From Glandiceps talaboti (taxonomy: Eukaryota; Hemichordata; Enteropneusta; Spengelidae): a stretch of 64,000 nucleotides of DNA. Shown piece by piece: positions 1 to 10,022 of this stretch. The stretch is taken from the NCBI RefSeq assembly GCF_964340395.1, contig NC_135554.1:14781592-14845591 (forward strand). The letters are read 5' to 3'. The position numbers were made by a program, and so were the translations under genes. The notes beneath the pieces are model-generated. The model saw nothing but the letters and a program-made list of their open reading frames with translations, ran no database searches and was not told where the DNA came from. Within the stretch, counting starts at the first letter, position 1. Each line of letters starts with the position of its first letter.

Positions 1-246
1 ACTTTAACACTTGATATCAATGCTATAAACGAGTGTAACACATACAGAAAGTGCTTTATACTTCAGTGTTATTCGTTGTACTATATTTCAGAAATATTAG
101 TATGTGAGTGATATTTCTGGTTTTTTTTAGTTTTTTTATTTTGTAAGTATGAAAACCAAGATTTTTATCTGGTTGTGACTAAAAATCATGGTTGATTCTA
201 ATACATAAGACACTATGTAGATTTCACTAGCCGATACAACCTCCTG

Positions 247-504
247 TCACCAGTCAGGGTAGTCAGGATGCCAACGTGGTTTGAGTGGAGGTGTAAATGG
301 TAACGATACTGTGTAGGACTGGAATATGGTCAGGGCTAATTTCATAACACTTTCATCGTCGTAAACCACAGCCTCTTTTACGGCACCATCCAAACGCACT
401 GCCAAGAGGTTATTTCGCGGTGTTGTGGAAGCAATATCTCTGGTTTGCAAGATTGTACACTTCAAAATAATGTAAAAGTAGATTTCAATGTTCAGTTTAT
501 TCAT
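247..504 (-). CDS. Possible terminal exon of an unidentified gene
   Basis: An 85-codon open frame on the minus strand, ending in a stop at 247. The last 60 or so residues have a balanced, protein-like composition, including LLAVRLDGAVKEAVVYDD and a C-terminus FTPPLKPRWHPDYPDW, whereas the first 20 residues look like translated intron. A CAG at about 451-453 could be the acceptor, but its pyrimidine tract is poor. No partner exon was found between here and BTBD19, and I do not recognise the family. A stretch of about 40 bp matching its 3' end recurs near 50515, so a repeat-derived frame is equally possible. Confidence 0.25.
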   Translation of the reverse strand: MNKLNIEIYFYIILKCTILQTRDIASTTPRNNLLAVRLDGAVKEAVVYDDESVMKLALTIFQSYTVSLPFTPPLKPRWHPDYPDW

Positions 505-1154
505 TTCAAAGTTTAATAGTTTACTATATCACAGTATAAAATCATAGACTCTTTATTAGAAAGTATAAATAATAGCATTACATCACTTTATTTACATTAT
601 ATCATGTATTGTAGGTTCTATTCGTTTCTATATAATGTATATAAAATCCATCAAAATATCGATGGGGTAATAATATGTTTGGTTGGTAGAATTGATTCAA
701 TTTCTACATAATGTAGTATTATTAGAACTACTGTTGCCATGGTCTATAATCACAAGTATTATAACGGCTTTGGAAATATCAATTTTCTTGACTAAACTGT
801 TCTTCCTTTGTATATAAAAATAAATTATAGCTACAGACTGGAAAAGTACAATACAGTGAACTATAATGTCAATATTCAAATTACTTATCATAAGTTTCAT
901 AGTTTCTTTTTCTGTATAAATTTTGGATAATGAAATGGTAAGTACTGACACTGATGGGTATTGTGTCTTCAAATGGTATGCGTGACTTCATTGATTTCAT
1001 CCTTGGCATTCTTTTCACTGTGTGTATGAACTCTCCTGAACTCTAAAACTTTTACATTGCATCTGTTTCTAACTGCTTGAATTACTATATAGACTAAAAT
1101 AAAGTTTGTGTAACTAAGACTAGAGTAGATCCTGTCAGTATTTGTTCAGCTTTG

Positions 1155-1350
1155 AAGGGGAACACCACTCCAGGCAATATTAACTTTCATAAACTTTTTT
1201 GTTCCGGAGATTCATTTAATGATTTTACATCACTTATATTACGTGTGATTGCCAAGAGAAACGAAACTTGTTTCTCACTCATTGCTCAGGTTAGCTGCTT
1301 GCCACGAGTACTCAAACAATGTCTTTATTTCCTGAAGTAGAGTTCCCCTT
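1155..1350. mobile_element. MITE-like element with 20-bp terminal inverted repeats
   Basis: The left end AAGGGGAACACCACTCCAGG (1155-1174) and the reverse complement of the right end (1331-1350) match at 17 of 20 bases. The 196-bp interior encodes nothing convincing. No clear target-site duplication could be fixed, so the superfamily is undetermined. Confidence 0.55.
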
Positions 1351-2004
1351 TAATGGTTAAACACTAGTACCACCACTCTGTCCATTGAAATGTCAATATT
1401 CACCAAATACCTGAACTGTAAAGATGTCTTGGTATGGTTTGCAACTAAAGCTCTTTGCCAGGTATAATCTAGACACACTGAATGTGGGAACATGGAAAGC
1501 TGTATTCTATAAATGGAATACTGTCAGAAATATTTTACACTGCATGCTTGGCATCCACTGGGCAGTTACACTACAAATCAATGACAGTTATCAATCCATA
1601 TAAATAATAGCTAGTATTTGATGTGATTTGTGGCATCTAAACATGTCCATGTCCTTATTACTACAGGACACTTTCACACTAACTAGACCATAGTTTGCTT
1701 TGATGTGATTTATAAACCAGAAATGATATCACATGATATGATCTGATGGTATAGTTTCAAAGAGAAGAAACTCTGGACTCTTCTATACCAGCTGTTTTTG
1801 TATCATCAAAGTTTGAAAAATTTCTGTTCAAAGTTTTGAAATTTTCAACAACTTCTATCCATATGAATCCTTTTGCAGCCATTCAAAGATTTCACTAAAA
1901 GATTACGTTCATATACTTCAACCATTTTACTCTCTAAACCACTGACTCAGTCACAGTAGTACACCATTCCTCTACTAAAACATTGACTAGTATTATAACA
2001 GTTA

Positions 2005-2136
2005 CTAATCGTCCCATGCCACAAGACCTCCATGTGTATCTCTGGGCGCTGTACCCCGCCTTAGCTTTGTCTGTGGATTGCCTGATTCTGGTTGTCTGAG
2101 AGCATGGTACTTCCAGGCATAGGATATCATAGAGAC
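2005..2136 (-). CDS. BTBD19: BTBD19 coding exon 6 (terminal)
   Basis: 43 codons plus TAG after a TTGTAG acceptor. It encodes [16 protein letters not shown] and the conserved tail [13 protein letters not shown] longer reading in another frame across the same DNA is a shadow. Confidence 0.9.
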   Translation of the reverse strand, partial: VSMISYAWKYHALRQPESGNPQTKLRRGTAPRDTHGGLVAWDD

Positions 2137-5114
2137 CTACAAGAAACAAGACATACTGGTAAAGTAAACCTAAAATTTTGCGATTTTACAGTCTTCAGCT
2201 CGTTCTCAAAGACTAATTTTTACTAATTACCAGGCTGGTACATTGTGTTCATGTACAACAACTTCTAGAAGGTGTTTTCCTCACAACTTATTTTTGGGGA
2301 TTTGTTTACCAGCAAAATAAGCAAAAATATGTCTTCAGCTACAATATCCCGGTTTTCAGTAGAATAATAAACTCATGCACAGATCAAGCCTTAATTTCAA
2401 TTAATTAATTAATTTAATTAATTAATTTTCAAACTGCATTAACAATTCTAATTACAAGCCTAGGCATGAGAGCTTGAACAGAATGTATAAGCATTGTAAA
2501 CAGGCTGCAGTGCAAATACTACTACAAATGTAGAATAGATACTGAGTAAGTAATCACAGGTACATTATACATAATATACACCATACTTACAGGTACAAAA
2601 TGTTCTTTTCTATTATCTTGTTCAATTTTCTTGAGTTCTTCAGCTGATAATACAGGAAGTCTTACATGACTAATAACATTTTCTGCAACTTCAGCTATTT
2701 GTTTACCTAACACAACCTACAACCAATCATATAAAATTCCTTAAACATCAAACAGAAAGATCTCCATGTGGAGAAAAAGCAAAGAGAGGGTCTTTTTGTT
2801 CTCCATCAAACAAAGTCAATGTGTAAGGGATGGTGTAAGAATAGTGCATATGCTCGCGCTCAGCCTCAGGACATGGAATTCTTTCACTTAAGGGAGGGGG
2901 GGGGGGTGTTCCATCTGTTGGGAGGGAGTTGGGGTTTGTGATCATATGTAGGGAAGGGGGGGGATTTATTGACCATATGTGGGGAGGGAGAGGGGATGAG
3001 GTTGGGGATCATCTGTTGATCACCCACTGTTACTCAGCTATTTAAAGATGAAGGTGGGTTGACTTTATCACCACTTTGTTTTACATAAAGTTCTTTCAGC
3101 TATCATAAAGTGAGTTGAAACAAGCTTAGAGTCAAATTACATACATTTACAGTAACTATATTATATATGTTGAATTGATAATTGTTATCATAGCAGGGTA
3201 CCACTGTTACATTTTATAATGTACTATCTGAATATACCACTGTTACATTTTATAATGTACTATCTGAATATAGCACTGTTACATTTTATAATGTACTATC
3301 TGAATATAGCACTGTTACATTTTATAATGTACTATCTGAATATACCACTGTTACATTTTATAATGTACTATCTGAATATAGCACTGTTACATTTTATAAT
3401 GTACTATCTGAATATACCACTGTTACATTTTATAATGTACTATCTGAATATAGCACTGTTACATTTTATAATGTACTATCTGAATATAGCACTGTTACAT
3501 TTTATAATGTACTATCTGAATATAGCACTGTTACATTTTATAATGTACTATCTGAATATACCACTGTTACATTTTATAATGTACTATCTGAATATACCAC
3601 TGTTACATTTTATAATGTACTATCTGAATATACCACTGTTACATTTTATAATGTACTATCTGAATATACCACTGTTACATTTTATAATGTACTATCTGAA
3701 TATACCACTGTTACATTTTATAATGTACTATCTGAATATACCACTGTTACATTTTATAATGTACTATCTGAATATAGCACTGTTACATTTTATAATGTAC
3801 TATTTGAATATACCATTGTTACATTTTATAATATACTATCTGAATATAGCATGTGGTACTGTAATATATCTTTGATGTTTCTATAGCATTGGACATTGAC
3901 ATGATATTGGTAAAAGCATGTCTATAAAGCTATAGACATGATCTTTGTAAAACTCAATGGTCCATGTGTCTATAAAATTAGACATAGACGTAATCTTTGT
4001 AAAAACTGAACGTCTTTTGACCTGAGTATCTATTGTGTTCGATATTCATGTGGTCTTTGTCAGCTCGAAGATCTCAATCCATGTCTATTACATTTTGATA
4101 TAGACCCCAGGATATAAACGTGATATTCACCACTTTGTACAATGTGGGTGGAGTATTATGTGGGTTTGTATAAAGTCTGTGTAGGCACACACTCATTTAT
4201 CGTGTACACCATAAAATGATCAAAAAACATGTTTTTGGGGGATGAAAAATACCATCAGAGTAATGAATGTGGGAGGCTATATACCTTGTTAATTGAATAC
4301 TCCAGTATGTTAGTCTTACAAAGGTGATACCCTTTAAAGTCAATTATGTTTATTCTTAGCAAGGATTGACTGTACCCTGCAGTAAACAATTACTTCCACT
4401 ACTTATTGATGTGTGGGATGTTTTCTCCTTAGCTAAGGTATAGAGGACGACTGTTGTATAGCTTCACTCATAAAGACTTTCTCATCTTATTAAGATGTTG
4501 ACATTCTACAATTTGTTGATGTGATTATCTGAATCTTAAAAATAGCCAAACGATAAAGGTACTCATAATGAAACATTAATATATATAAAGCGATTCATTT
4601 CTGCATTATTAATTTTTCATTTTTGATAGTAGTACTTCATGGGAATTATCATCAAATATGTCATACCTTCCTGTACTCACAAGACTTTTACTAGATTAAC
4701 ATTCAAACTAAGATGATACTTTGAATTCTTCAGTAGATTTTGTCTGTATGTGAACTTTCAAGAACTACTGAACATACCATGACTATATGGATGCAAATAC
4801 ACTCACTGGAGATATGATAGAAATACTGCCACTATTCCTGTCATTTATTATATTCTTTTTGATCTGCATTGCAACATATATAGCAGAGATGATTCATTGT
4901 AAATTATTCCAAATAATTGTATTCGGGATAAATTTCATTACGTATGTGTTTGTGTCTGTGCATGTGTATGTGTGTGTGTCTATCTGTGTGTGTATGTGTA
5001 CATGTACCAGTATGTATGTATGTATGTATATATATACATATATGTGTGTGTTTATGTGTGTGTGTGTGTGTGCGTGTGTGTATATATATATGTATGTATG
5101 TATATATGCATGTA

Positions 5115-5159
<45 letters not shown>

Positions 5160-5299
5160 GCGTGCATGTGTGGGTGGGTGTGTATGTGTGTGTGTGCATG
5201 TGTGTGTGTGGGTGGGTGGATGTGTGTGTGTGTATGTATGTGTGTGTGTGCATGTGTGTGGGTGGGTGTGTGTATGTGCGTGTGTGGGTGGGTGGGTGG

Positions 5300-5362
<63 letters not shown>

Positions 5363-5689
5363 TAGGTGTATTGATATGATTTAATATTATAGGATAAGTT
5401 AAACAAAAGATATTATTTAAATATTTTTTGACTGGTGTACACTAATACTTACAGAATTGACTGTTGCCCATTCTCTAACACATGCCAATATATCCAATTC
5501 ATCTAGTGATAAACTATCACTTTCCAACACAACTGACATGGCTTCCTCAGACATTTCGTGGAAACCTTTAGTCTTGAAAACCGTCTGCATGGAAATCATT
5601 ACAGAAAATTATTATACAATTTGACAGACAGTATTGTTACAGTAGGAGTTTGGAGTCTGACTCATTGACAAAAGTTATAAAGACAGATT

Positions 5690-5743
<54 letters not shown>

Positions 5744-7856
5744 CAATCAAACAATCAATGATGATACAAATATACTAAAACATTTTCAACATTACTGTCT
5801 CATTCATTATCTGTGGCTACATGTTTACGCCCTCTAGTGGCCAGTAATAGAACCTTATCGATTTCATAAATTGTGTACTATGGCCAAAAATAATATAAAC
5901 ACAGTTGCACAGGAACAAAGGGTGAATTTGAAGGTGAAAATTTTGACATTCACTTGAAATACACTTGGATGACCATTTTGACAGAGTTTTACTACATTGA
6001 TGAAATTATTAGAAATGAAATACCTATGTTAATAATATCATGATACTTGCAATGATGCTTGAAAATTGCAAGAGGGCATATTGTTCCTGTTACATTATAT
6101 ACTGAGAACACTGCTATATTCAATTCTCTATGTCATACCTTTGTATTATTTTCTGTAAATTCTAGGCACGTTTCCCTGAGTTCATCTTGACCATAGGTAA
6201 CAGCTGCTTGCATAGCTTCACATGCATTGTTTACTGCTAGGGTATCAATCAAGTACTCTACACACAATCTACGTAAATCATCTAAACCATACTCTATAGA
6301 TGATGCTAATACTTCTATAGCCTGAAATATACAAACAACACAATCTAAGGTCAAGGGTCAAAGGTTACACAACTCACTGTAGAACTGCAAAAACCTTTCA
6401 AAAGTTATACAAATCACTAGAACTGCGAACAACGTCAATGATTGGTTCATTTCAATCTGAGGTCAGGGTCAAAGGTTATACAAATTAATGTAGAACTGCA
6501 AACAACTTCACTGATTGGTTCATTTCAATTTAAGGTCAGGGTGTATGACTCACTGTACTGTAGAACTAGTTTACTTCAAAATACATTATCAAGTCTCTAT
6601 TTTTTTAAAGCCTGCTTTGTGCACAAATAAATCTTCTAATCTATTCTTTTACTCAACCATACAGAATTATGAAATGACAAGATTTCAGTGTACTGCACTG
6701 ATACTACAGCTGTCAAATTTAATATTGTAAACATTATGAAATGTCATTATCACTTAATACTAGTATTGATATTGACTACAAATTATAAATATGTCAATTT
6801 CATATATTATGTCAGTTGTAAACTATGCATACATTCTTAACAAGTGTAATTTATGAATTCCATGGTAACGGATTTCGTATAACTTTGTTGAAATTAGTAA
6901 AGCCAATAAGTACCCTTAATTTCATTATACATATGTCAATAGTAACATGTTAACTAGTTTGAAAGGTCAAAATATCACTATTTCTTCCTGACTGACATTT
7001 ACTTGGAATACACTTGGAAAGTGACGACTGTTGTGACAGAATATTACTATAAGTATAATATATTATCAAGGTACATTATAATTGTGACGATGCTTAAAAA
7101 ATTGTGACCAATAACAAATTTGTTATAATTTTTTAAATGATAATAATTACTATGGAGTGTATACTTACTATTTTGCCATTTAATGTGACACAATTTGTAT
7201 AGAGAAATTCTAAGACTGCTAAAAATATATCAGGGTCTACGTCAGACAGTACAAATGGTACAGTGGAATCCTCCCCCGATGCTGCTTGGTCAGAAAACAT
7301 TGCTCTGAACACTTCACATCTTGTGGACAGAATACATCGATGAGCAAAAACAGTTCGTCTTGATCCTCCAACAATAAATTTGACATCACTGTAGGAGAAA
7401 ATGTAATGAAAAATAATTAACAACAATTCTAGCATTTTCTCATGTCATCCCTCGAAAAAAGAATGAAGATTATTATCACAGTTGTAAACGATAGGTGGCG
7501 CTGTTCAAAATGTGAGTTCGTTCGGCTAGGCTATCTAATAATAATATACGCTATCGAAGAACGGCTACAGTTCTGTTTTCTCTTCCAAATTGACTTTGAT
7601 AATTAGTATGCAGTCAATATGTACTAATTCATAAGTTTTATCGAGTGCAGGAATACTCAATTAAGATGAACACGATCTAAAATGAAAGATAGAAAGTCGT
7701 GAAAGTTCAACGAGAACCGATCCGATAGATGTCGATTTGAACGTGTTTCGAAGAATGTGGGGGGTTTTCTTACCTCATTTCCTTTTGATTAATCAATTTT
7801 CTCATCTCCTTGGCGAACAGAGTTATGTCACCCTTCATGAACTGTTCATTAGCCAT
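2005..7856 (-). CDS. BTBD19: BTBD19 orthologue, BTB/POZ domain-containing protein 19 (complete, 6 coding exons)
   Basis: Coding exons on the minus strand: 7774-7856, 7169-7388, 6139-6321, 5453-5584, 2591-2716 and 2005-2136. They join with GT-AG introns and consistent phases into 291 residues plus a stop, about the vertebrate family length. Order: a short N-terminus starting [10 protein letters not shown]; the BTB/POZ domain ([38 protein letters not shown]); then a BACK-like helical region ([49 protein letters not shown]); and a conserved tail WKYHALR...[12 protein letters not shown] matching the vertebrate tail WKCHALRR...RRRGTLPREHH. The start codon has A at -3 and G at +4. BTB/POZ domains usually mediate dimerisation or cullin-3 binding; BTBD19 itself has no firmly known function. 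It is divergently arranged with AOPEP. Confidence 0.93.
2137..2590 (-). other. BTBD19: BTBD19 intron 5
   Basis: Intron with a TTAA-rich palindromic run at about 2397-2428. No other structure seen. Confidence 0.8.
2591..2716 (-). CDS. BTBD19: BTBD19 coding exon 5
   Basis: Phase-0 exon of 42 codons from [14 protein letters not shown] to [12 protein letters not shown], between TTGTAG and GTAAGT. It aligns with the vertebrate stretch ending in EEQNRQEPLIP. Confidence 0.92.
2880..3025. repeat. G-rich degenerate repeat
   Basis: Runs of 4-10 G alternate with GATCATATGT-like spacers. On the plus strand this could form G-quadruplexes; the transcribed BTBD19 RNA would be C-rich. Confidence 0.6.
3201..3849. 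repeat. 36-bp minisatellite, 18 copies
   Basis: Eighteen copies in perfect register of a unit that includes ACATTTTATAATGTACTATC. Most copies are identical except the first base, C or G; the last two copies carry a few extra changes. Since 36 is a multiple of three and the unit lacks a stop in one frame, a 218-codon frame runs through it ([12 protein letters not shown] repeated). That frame lies antisense inside a BTBD19 intron and is a by-product of the repeat, not a gene. Confidence 0.95.
4938..5376. repeat. TG-rich microsatellite tract with TATG and GGGTG interruptions
   Basis: About 440 bp of (TG)n, (TATG)n and TGGGTGGG variants. Several Cys/Val-rich and His/Thr-rich frames cross it and none is a gene. 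Possible Z-DNA former. Confidence 0.95.
5453..5584 (-). CDS. BTBD19: BTBD19 coding exon 4
   Basis: Phase-0 exon of 44 codons between ATGCAG and GTAAGT. It contains [19 protein letters not shown] and [14 protein letters not shown], typical of a BACK-like domain. Confidence 0.92.
5585..6138 (-). other. BTBD19: BTBD19 intron 3
   Basis: Contains the (TCAA)n run and a CGCCCTCTAGTGG motif near 5830 that resembles a DNA-transposon end. Otherwise nothing seen. Confidence 0.7.
5691..5758. repeat. (TCAA)n microsatellite
   Basis: About 17 units of TCAA/TCAAACAA in BTBD19 intron 3. Confidence 0.95.
6139..6321 (-). CDS. BTBD19: BTBD19 coding exon 3
   Basis: In-phase exon between TTTCAG and GTATGA. It carries the second half of the BTB region and the start of the BACK-like helices, [16 protein letters not shown] and [16 protein letters not shown]. 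Confidence 0.93.
6322..7168 (-). other. BTBD19: BTBD19 intron 2
   Basis: Holds a direct repeat at 6349-6570 beside the exon 3 acceptor. The rest is AT-rich with no recognisable feature. Confidence 0.7.
6349..6570. repeat. Imperfect direct repeat, about 75-110 bp, three copies
   Basis: AAGGTCA(A)GGGTCAAAGGTTA recurs near 6348 and 6458, with a shortened third copy near 6532. The copies share GTAGAACTGC and GATTGGTTCATTTCAAT. The array begins about 27 bp from the BTBD19 exon 3 acceptor. Confidence 0.75.
7169..7388 (-). CDS. BTBD19: BTBD19 coding exon 2 (BTB/POZ core)
   Basis: The acceptor CCTACAG and donor GTAAGT bound the BTB core, including [19 protein letters not shown] and [15 protein letters not shown]. 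Confidence 0.93.
7389..7773 (-). other. BTBD19: BTBD19 intron 1
   Basis: A short intron. Contains GGTGGCGCTGTTC near 7495, similar to transposon-end motifs elsewhere in the window. No exon seen. Confidence 0.7.
7774..7856 (-). CDS. BTBD19: BTBD19 coding exon 1
   Basis: Encodes the start and 27 residues, [10 protein letters not shown] to NQKEM, and ends with AG (phase 2) at an AG|GTAAG donor. The split codon becomes Ser in front of DVKF of the BTB domain. Confidence 0.9.
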
Positions 7857-8446
7857 GATTGGGTGTCTCTGTATCAAACCTCACAATATTAAACTAACGG
7901 TCACAGTTAAATCTTGCAGACGAAGTCAAATACACTAGCAACAACTCCACTGGTAAATTGATGGTAGTTACCGCTGTTCCGTGTTCTAACTTTACCCCCG
8001 GATGGTTTTTCGCGATTGAATATATAAATATTTCTTTATAGTAGATTATTAGGGACTTTAAAATCACACAATCTCTTGTTTAAATTATACAATTTGATTA
8101 TGAAATTTCATTTTGCACATATATTATTCCTGCTTTACGTATAGTGTCCTGATACACAAAAGAAACAGTAATAGCAACAAACGTAACAGCTTACGAGCGT
8201 GCGCACAAGGGTTATTGTTGACCTGACCTTTCAGGCAGCTGTTCCATAAAAGTTTATCATGAACGTATGATGAGGTACGTGAGGATAAGACGAACGGAAC
8301 GAAATCACTCTATAACGCTCCATTTATTTTGAAAGCGTTAATATCTATTATTTATATACATCTCAATTGAAAAAGAGGTACAGAGAGAAATTTAATTTCA
8401 AAACTGGAAATACTGTCGGAATTATCGTCTGCTAGCTACAGAAACC
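7857..8446. promoter_or_regulatory. Probable bidirectional promoter of BTBD19 and AOPEP
   Basis: The two start codons point away from each other and are 590 bp apart, so both 5' UTRs and core promoters must share this interval unless upstream non-coding exons exist. No canonical TATA box was assigned with confidence. Inferred from gene arrangement. Confidence 0.5.
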
Positions 8447-9345
8447 ATGGATCCCTGTACGGTAGACCCAGGTGGCTTGGATCCAGGCAAGGATTTACCG
8501 TTGATGGCAAACACTACGGATATTCTTGTCAAACATTTCATTGTCGATCTCAAAGTAAATTTTGATGAGCGACGTTTCCATGGAAATATCGTACTTTTTT
8601 GTGAGCCAAATATTAAGGGAATGAAAAGATCACAACCACGTGTTACATGTGAAACAACTGATGTAAGTGGAAGAGAAGATGATTCAGTAATGTCGAAAAG
8701 ACGAGCTGCAGGTATTTCCTCAGGTAACCACAGGAACTTACGAGATGAAATCACAGGTGAAGACTCAGGTCAAGGTCAAGGTGATAGAGGAGATGACTCA
8801 CACCAGTGTCAAAGTCAACAAGAAAGAACAAAACCAAAAATATTAGATGGAGAACTATTACAAAGTAAAGATGATGATTATCGGAATCCATTTTACTTCA
8901 CACTTGATTGTCGAGATATTACTATAAAAAGAGTTGAAGAAATTGTGTTGACTAGTAAAGAAACTAATGATGGGTGTCATACACAAGAAGACATAAACAG
9001 TACTATTGATAGTGGCATAGTACATCATGACAATAACATACACACAACAAACAACATCAGAGACATTTCAGATCAAGTTTGTGGTAACCATGGTAACACA
9101 GACTCACATATTCTTGAAGACATTCTTGGATTTGATGGCTTTGATTGTAAAGCTAGGAACAAGGCATTCTGGAACTGTAAAGAGCTCCCTGGAAATTCAC
9201 TACATTTTTCCATGGATCCATGGTGTGTGAGAATTTGGAAGGATGGAGTCCATGATGTCATAGATTTCCCAGCTATTGTTAGGATACATTACCATAGCAA
9301 CCCTGAAGGTACTTCAGTTAGTTGGGCCCATGACCAAGATAACAA
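8447..9345 (+). CDS. AOPEP: AOPEP coding exon 1
   Basis: A large exon (residues 1-299 and part of 300). The start of the M1 N-terminal domain is followed by a hydrophilic Ser/Asp/Gln-rich linker (about residues 65-140), the least conserved part. Ends AA|GTAAGT. Confidence 0.92.
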
Positions 9346-9956
9346 GTAAGTATGAACAAAATAAAATAACCGGAAATAATCTTAAGAATTACCAAACAAA
9401 TTTTTTCAATACAATTGAAAGAAAACAAATACACAACATATCATGAACTGATATGTTTTGACTTTTCAGACCATTTAGTTTACAGATAGCAATTCCAATT
9501 AAACTAGGCTTGAGTTTAAATTCACCTCATATAAAACTCTGACACCAAAGAATGTGGATCTATAGTCAACTACAAGGAAAGGAATGCATCATTGCAATAA
9601 AAGTGTTATTGCAGCTTGCATCATTAGAGTTGGTTTAGCAATCTGAATAGTACAGCAACACATACAACAGATTCATTGAAAATATTTCTACTTTTACCTT
9701 TAAAGTAAATATGTCTATTGACCACTGTCAACTACTTCATATCTGGTTTGTTACAGTCTGTGTGCATTCACACAAGGTACCTGGATCAATAACAGAGCTT
9801 TATTTCCATGCCAAGAACCACCTATTGCCATGGCAACCTGGCAAGCTATCATTCATTGTCCATCGCAGTATGTTGTACTTATGAGTGGTGATGATGAAGC
9901 AGTAACCCAGCAACAAAGTGATGGTAGGTATGGTTATTGTGTAAGGAAAGATAATG

Positions 9957-10022
<66 letters not shown>

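Larger units (their letters stand above)
1..2004. other. Region downstream of BTBD19
   Basis: AT-rich DNA beyond the BTBD19 stop codon. It holds the orphan reading frame at 247-504 on the minus strand and a MITE-like element at 1155-1350. It probably also contains the BTBD19 3' UTR, but no polyadenylation site can be chosen with confidence. Nothing else recognisable. Confidence 0.6.
2717..5452 (-). other. BTBD19: BTBD19 intron 4
   Basis: A 2.7-kb intron made largely of repeats: a G-rich tract (2880-3025), a 36-bp minisatellite (3201-3849) and a long TG-rich tract (4938-5376). The unique DNA between them holds no recognisable exon. Confidence 0.8.

Noticed and set aside
1934-2149. 71-codon minus-strand frame overlapping BTBD19 exon 6
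   Set aside because: A different frame of the same DNA; the exon's own frame matches the BTBD19 tail and closes in phase with exon 5.
3219-3875. 218-codon plus-strand frame of MYYLNI(P/A)LLHFI repeats
   Set aside because: It is produced by the 36-bp minisatellite, whose length is a multiple of three. It has no splice context and lies antisense in an intron.
4787-5406. Overlapping Cys/Val-rich and His/Thr-rich frames on both strands
   Set aside because: All are translations of the TG-rich microsatellite in different frames.
8422-8754. 110-codon minus-strand frame opposite AOPEP exon 1
   Set aside because: It is antisense to a conserved coding exon and shows no family features.
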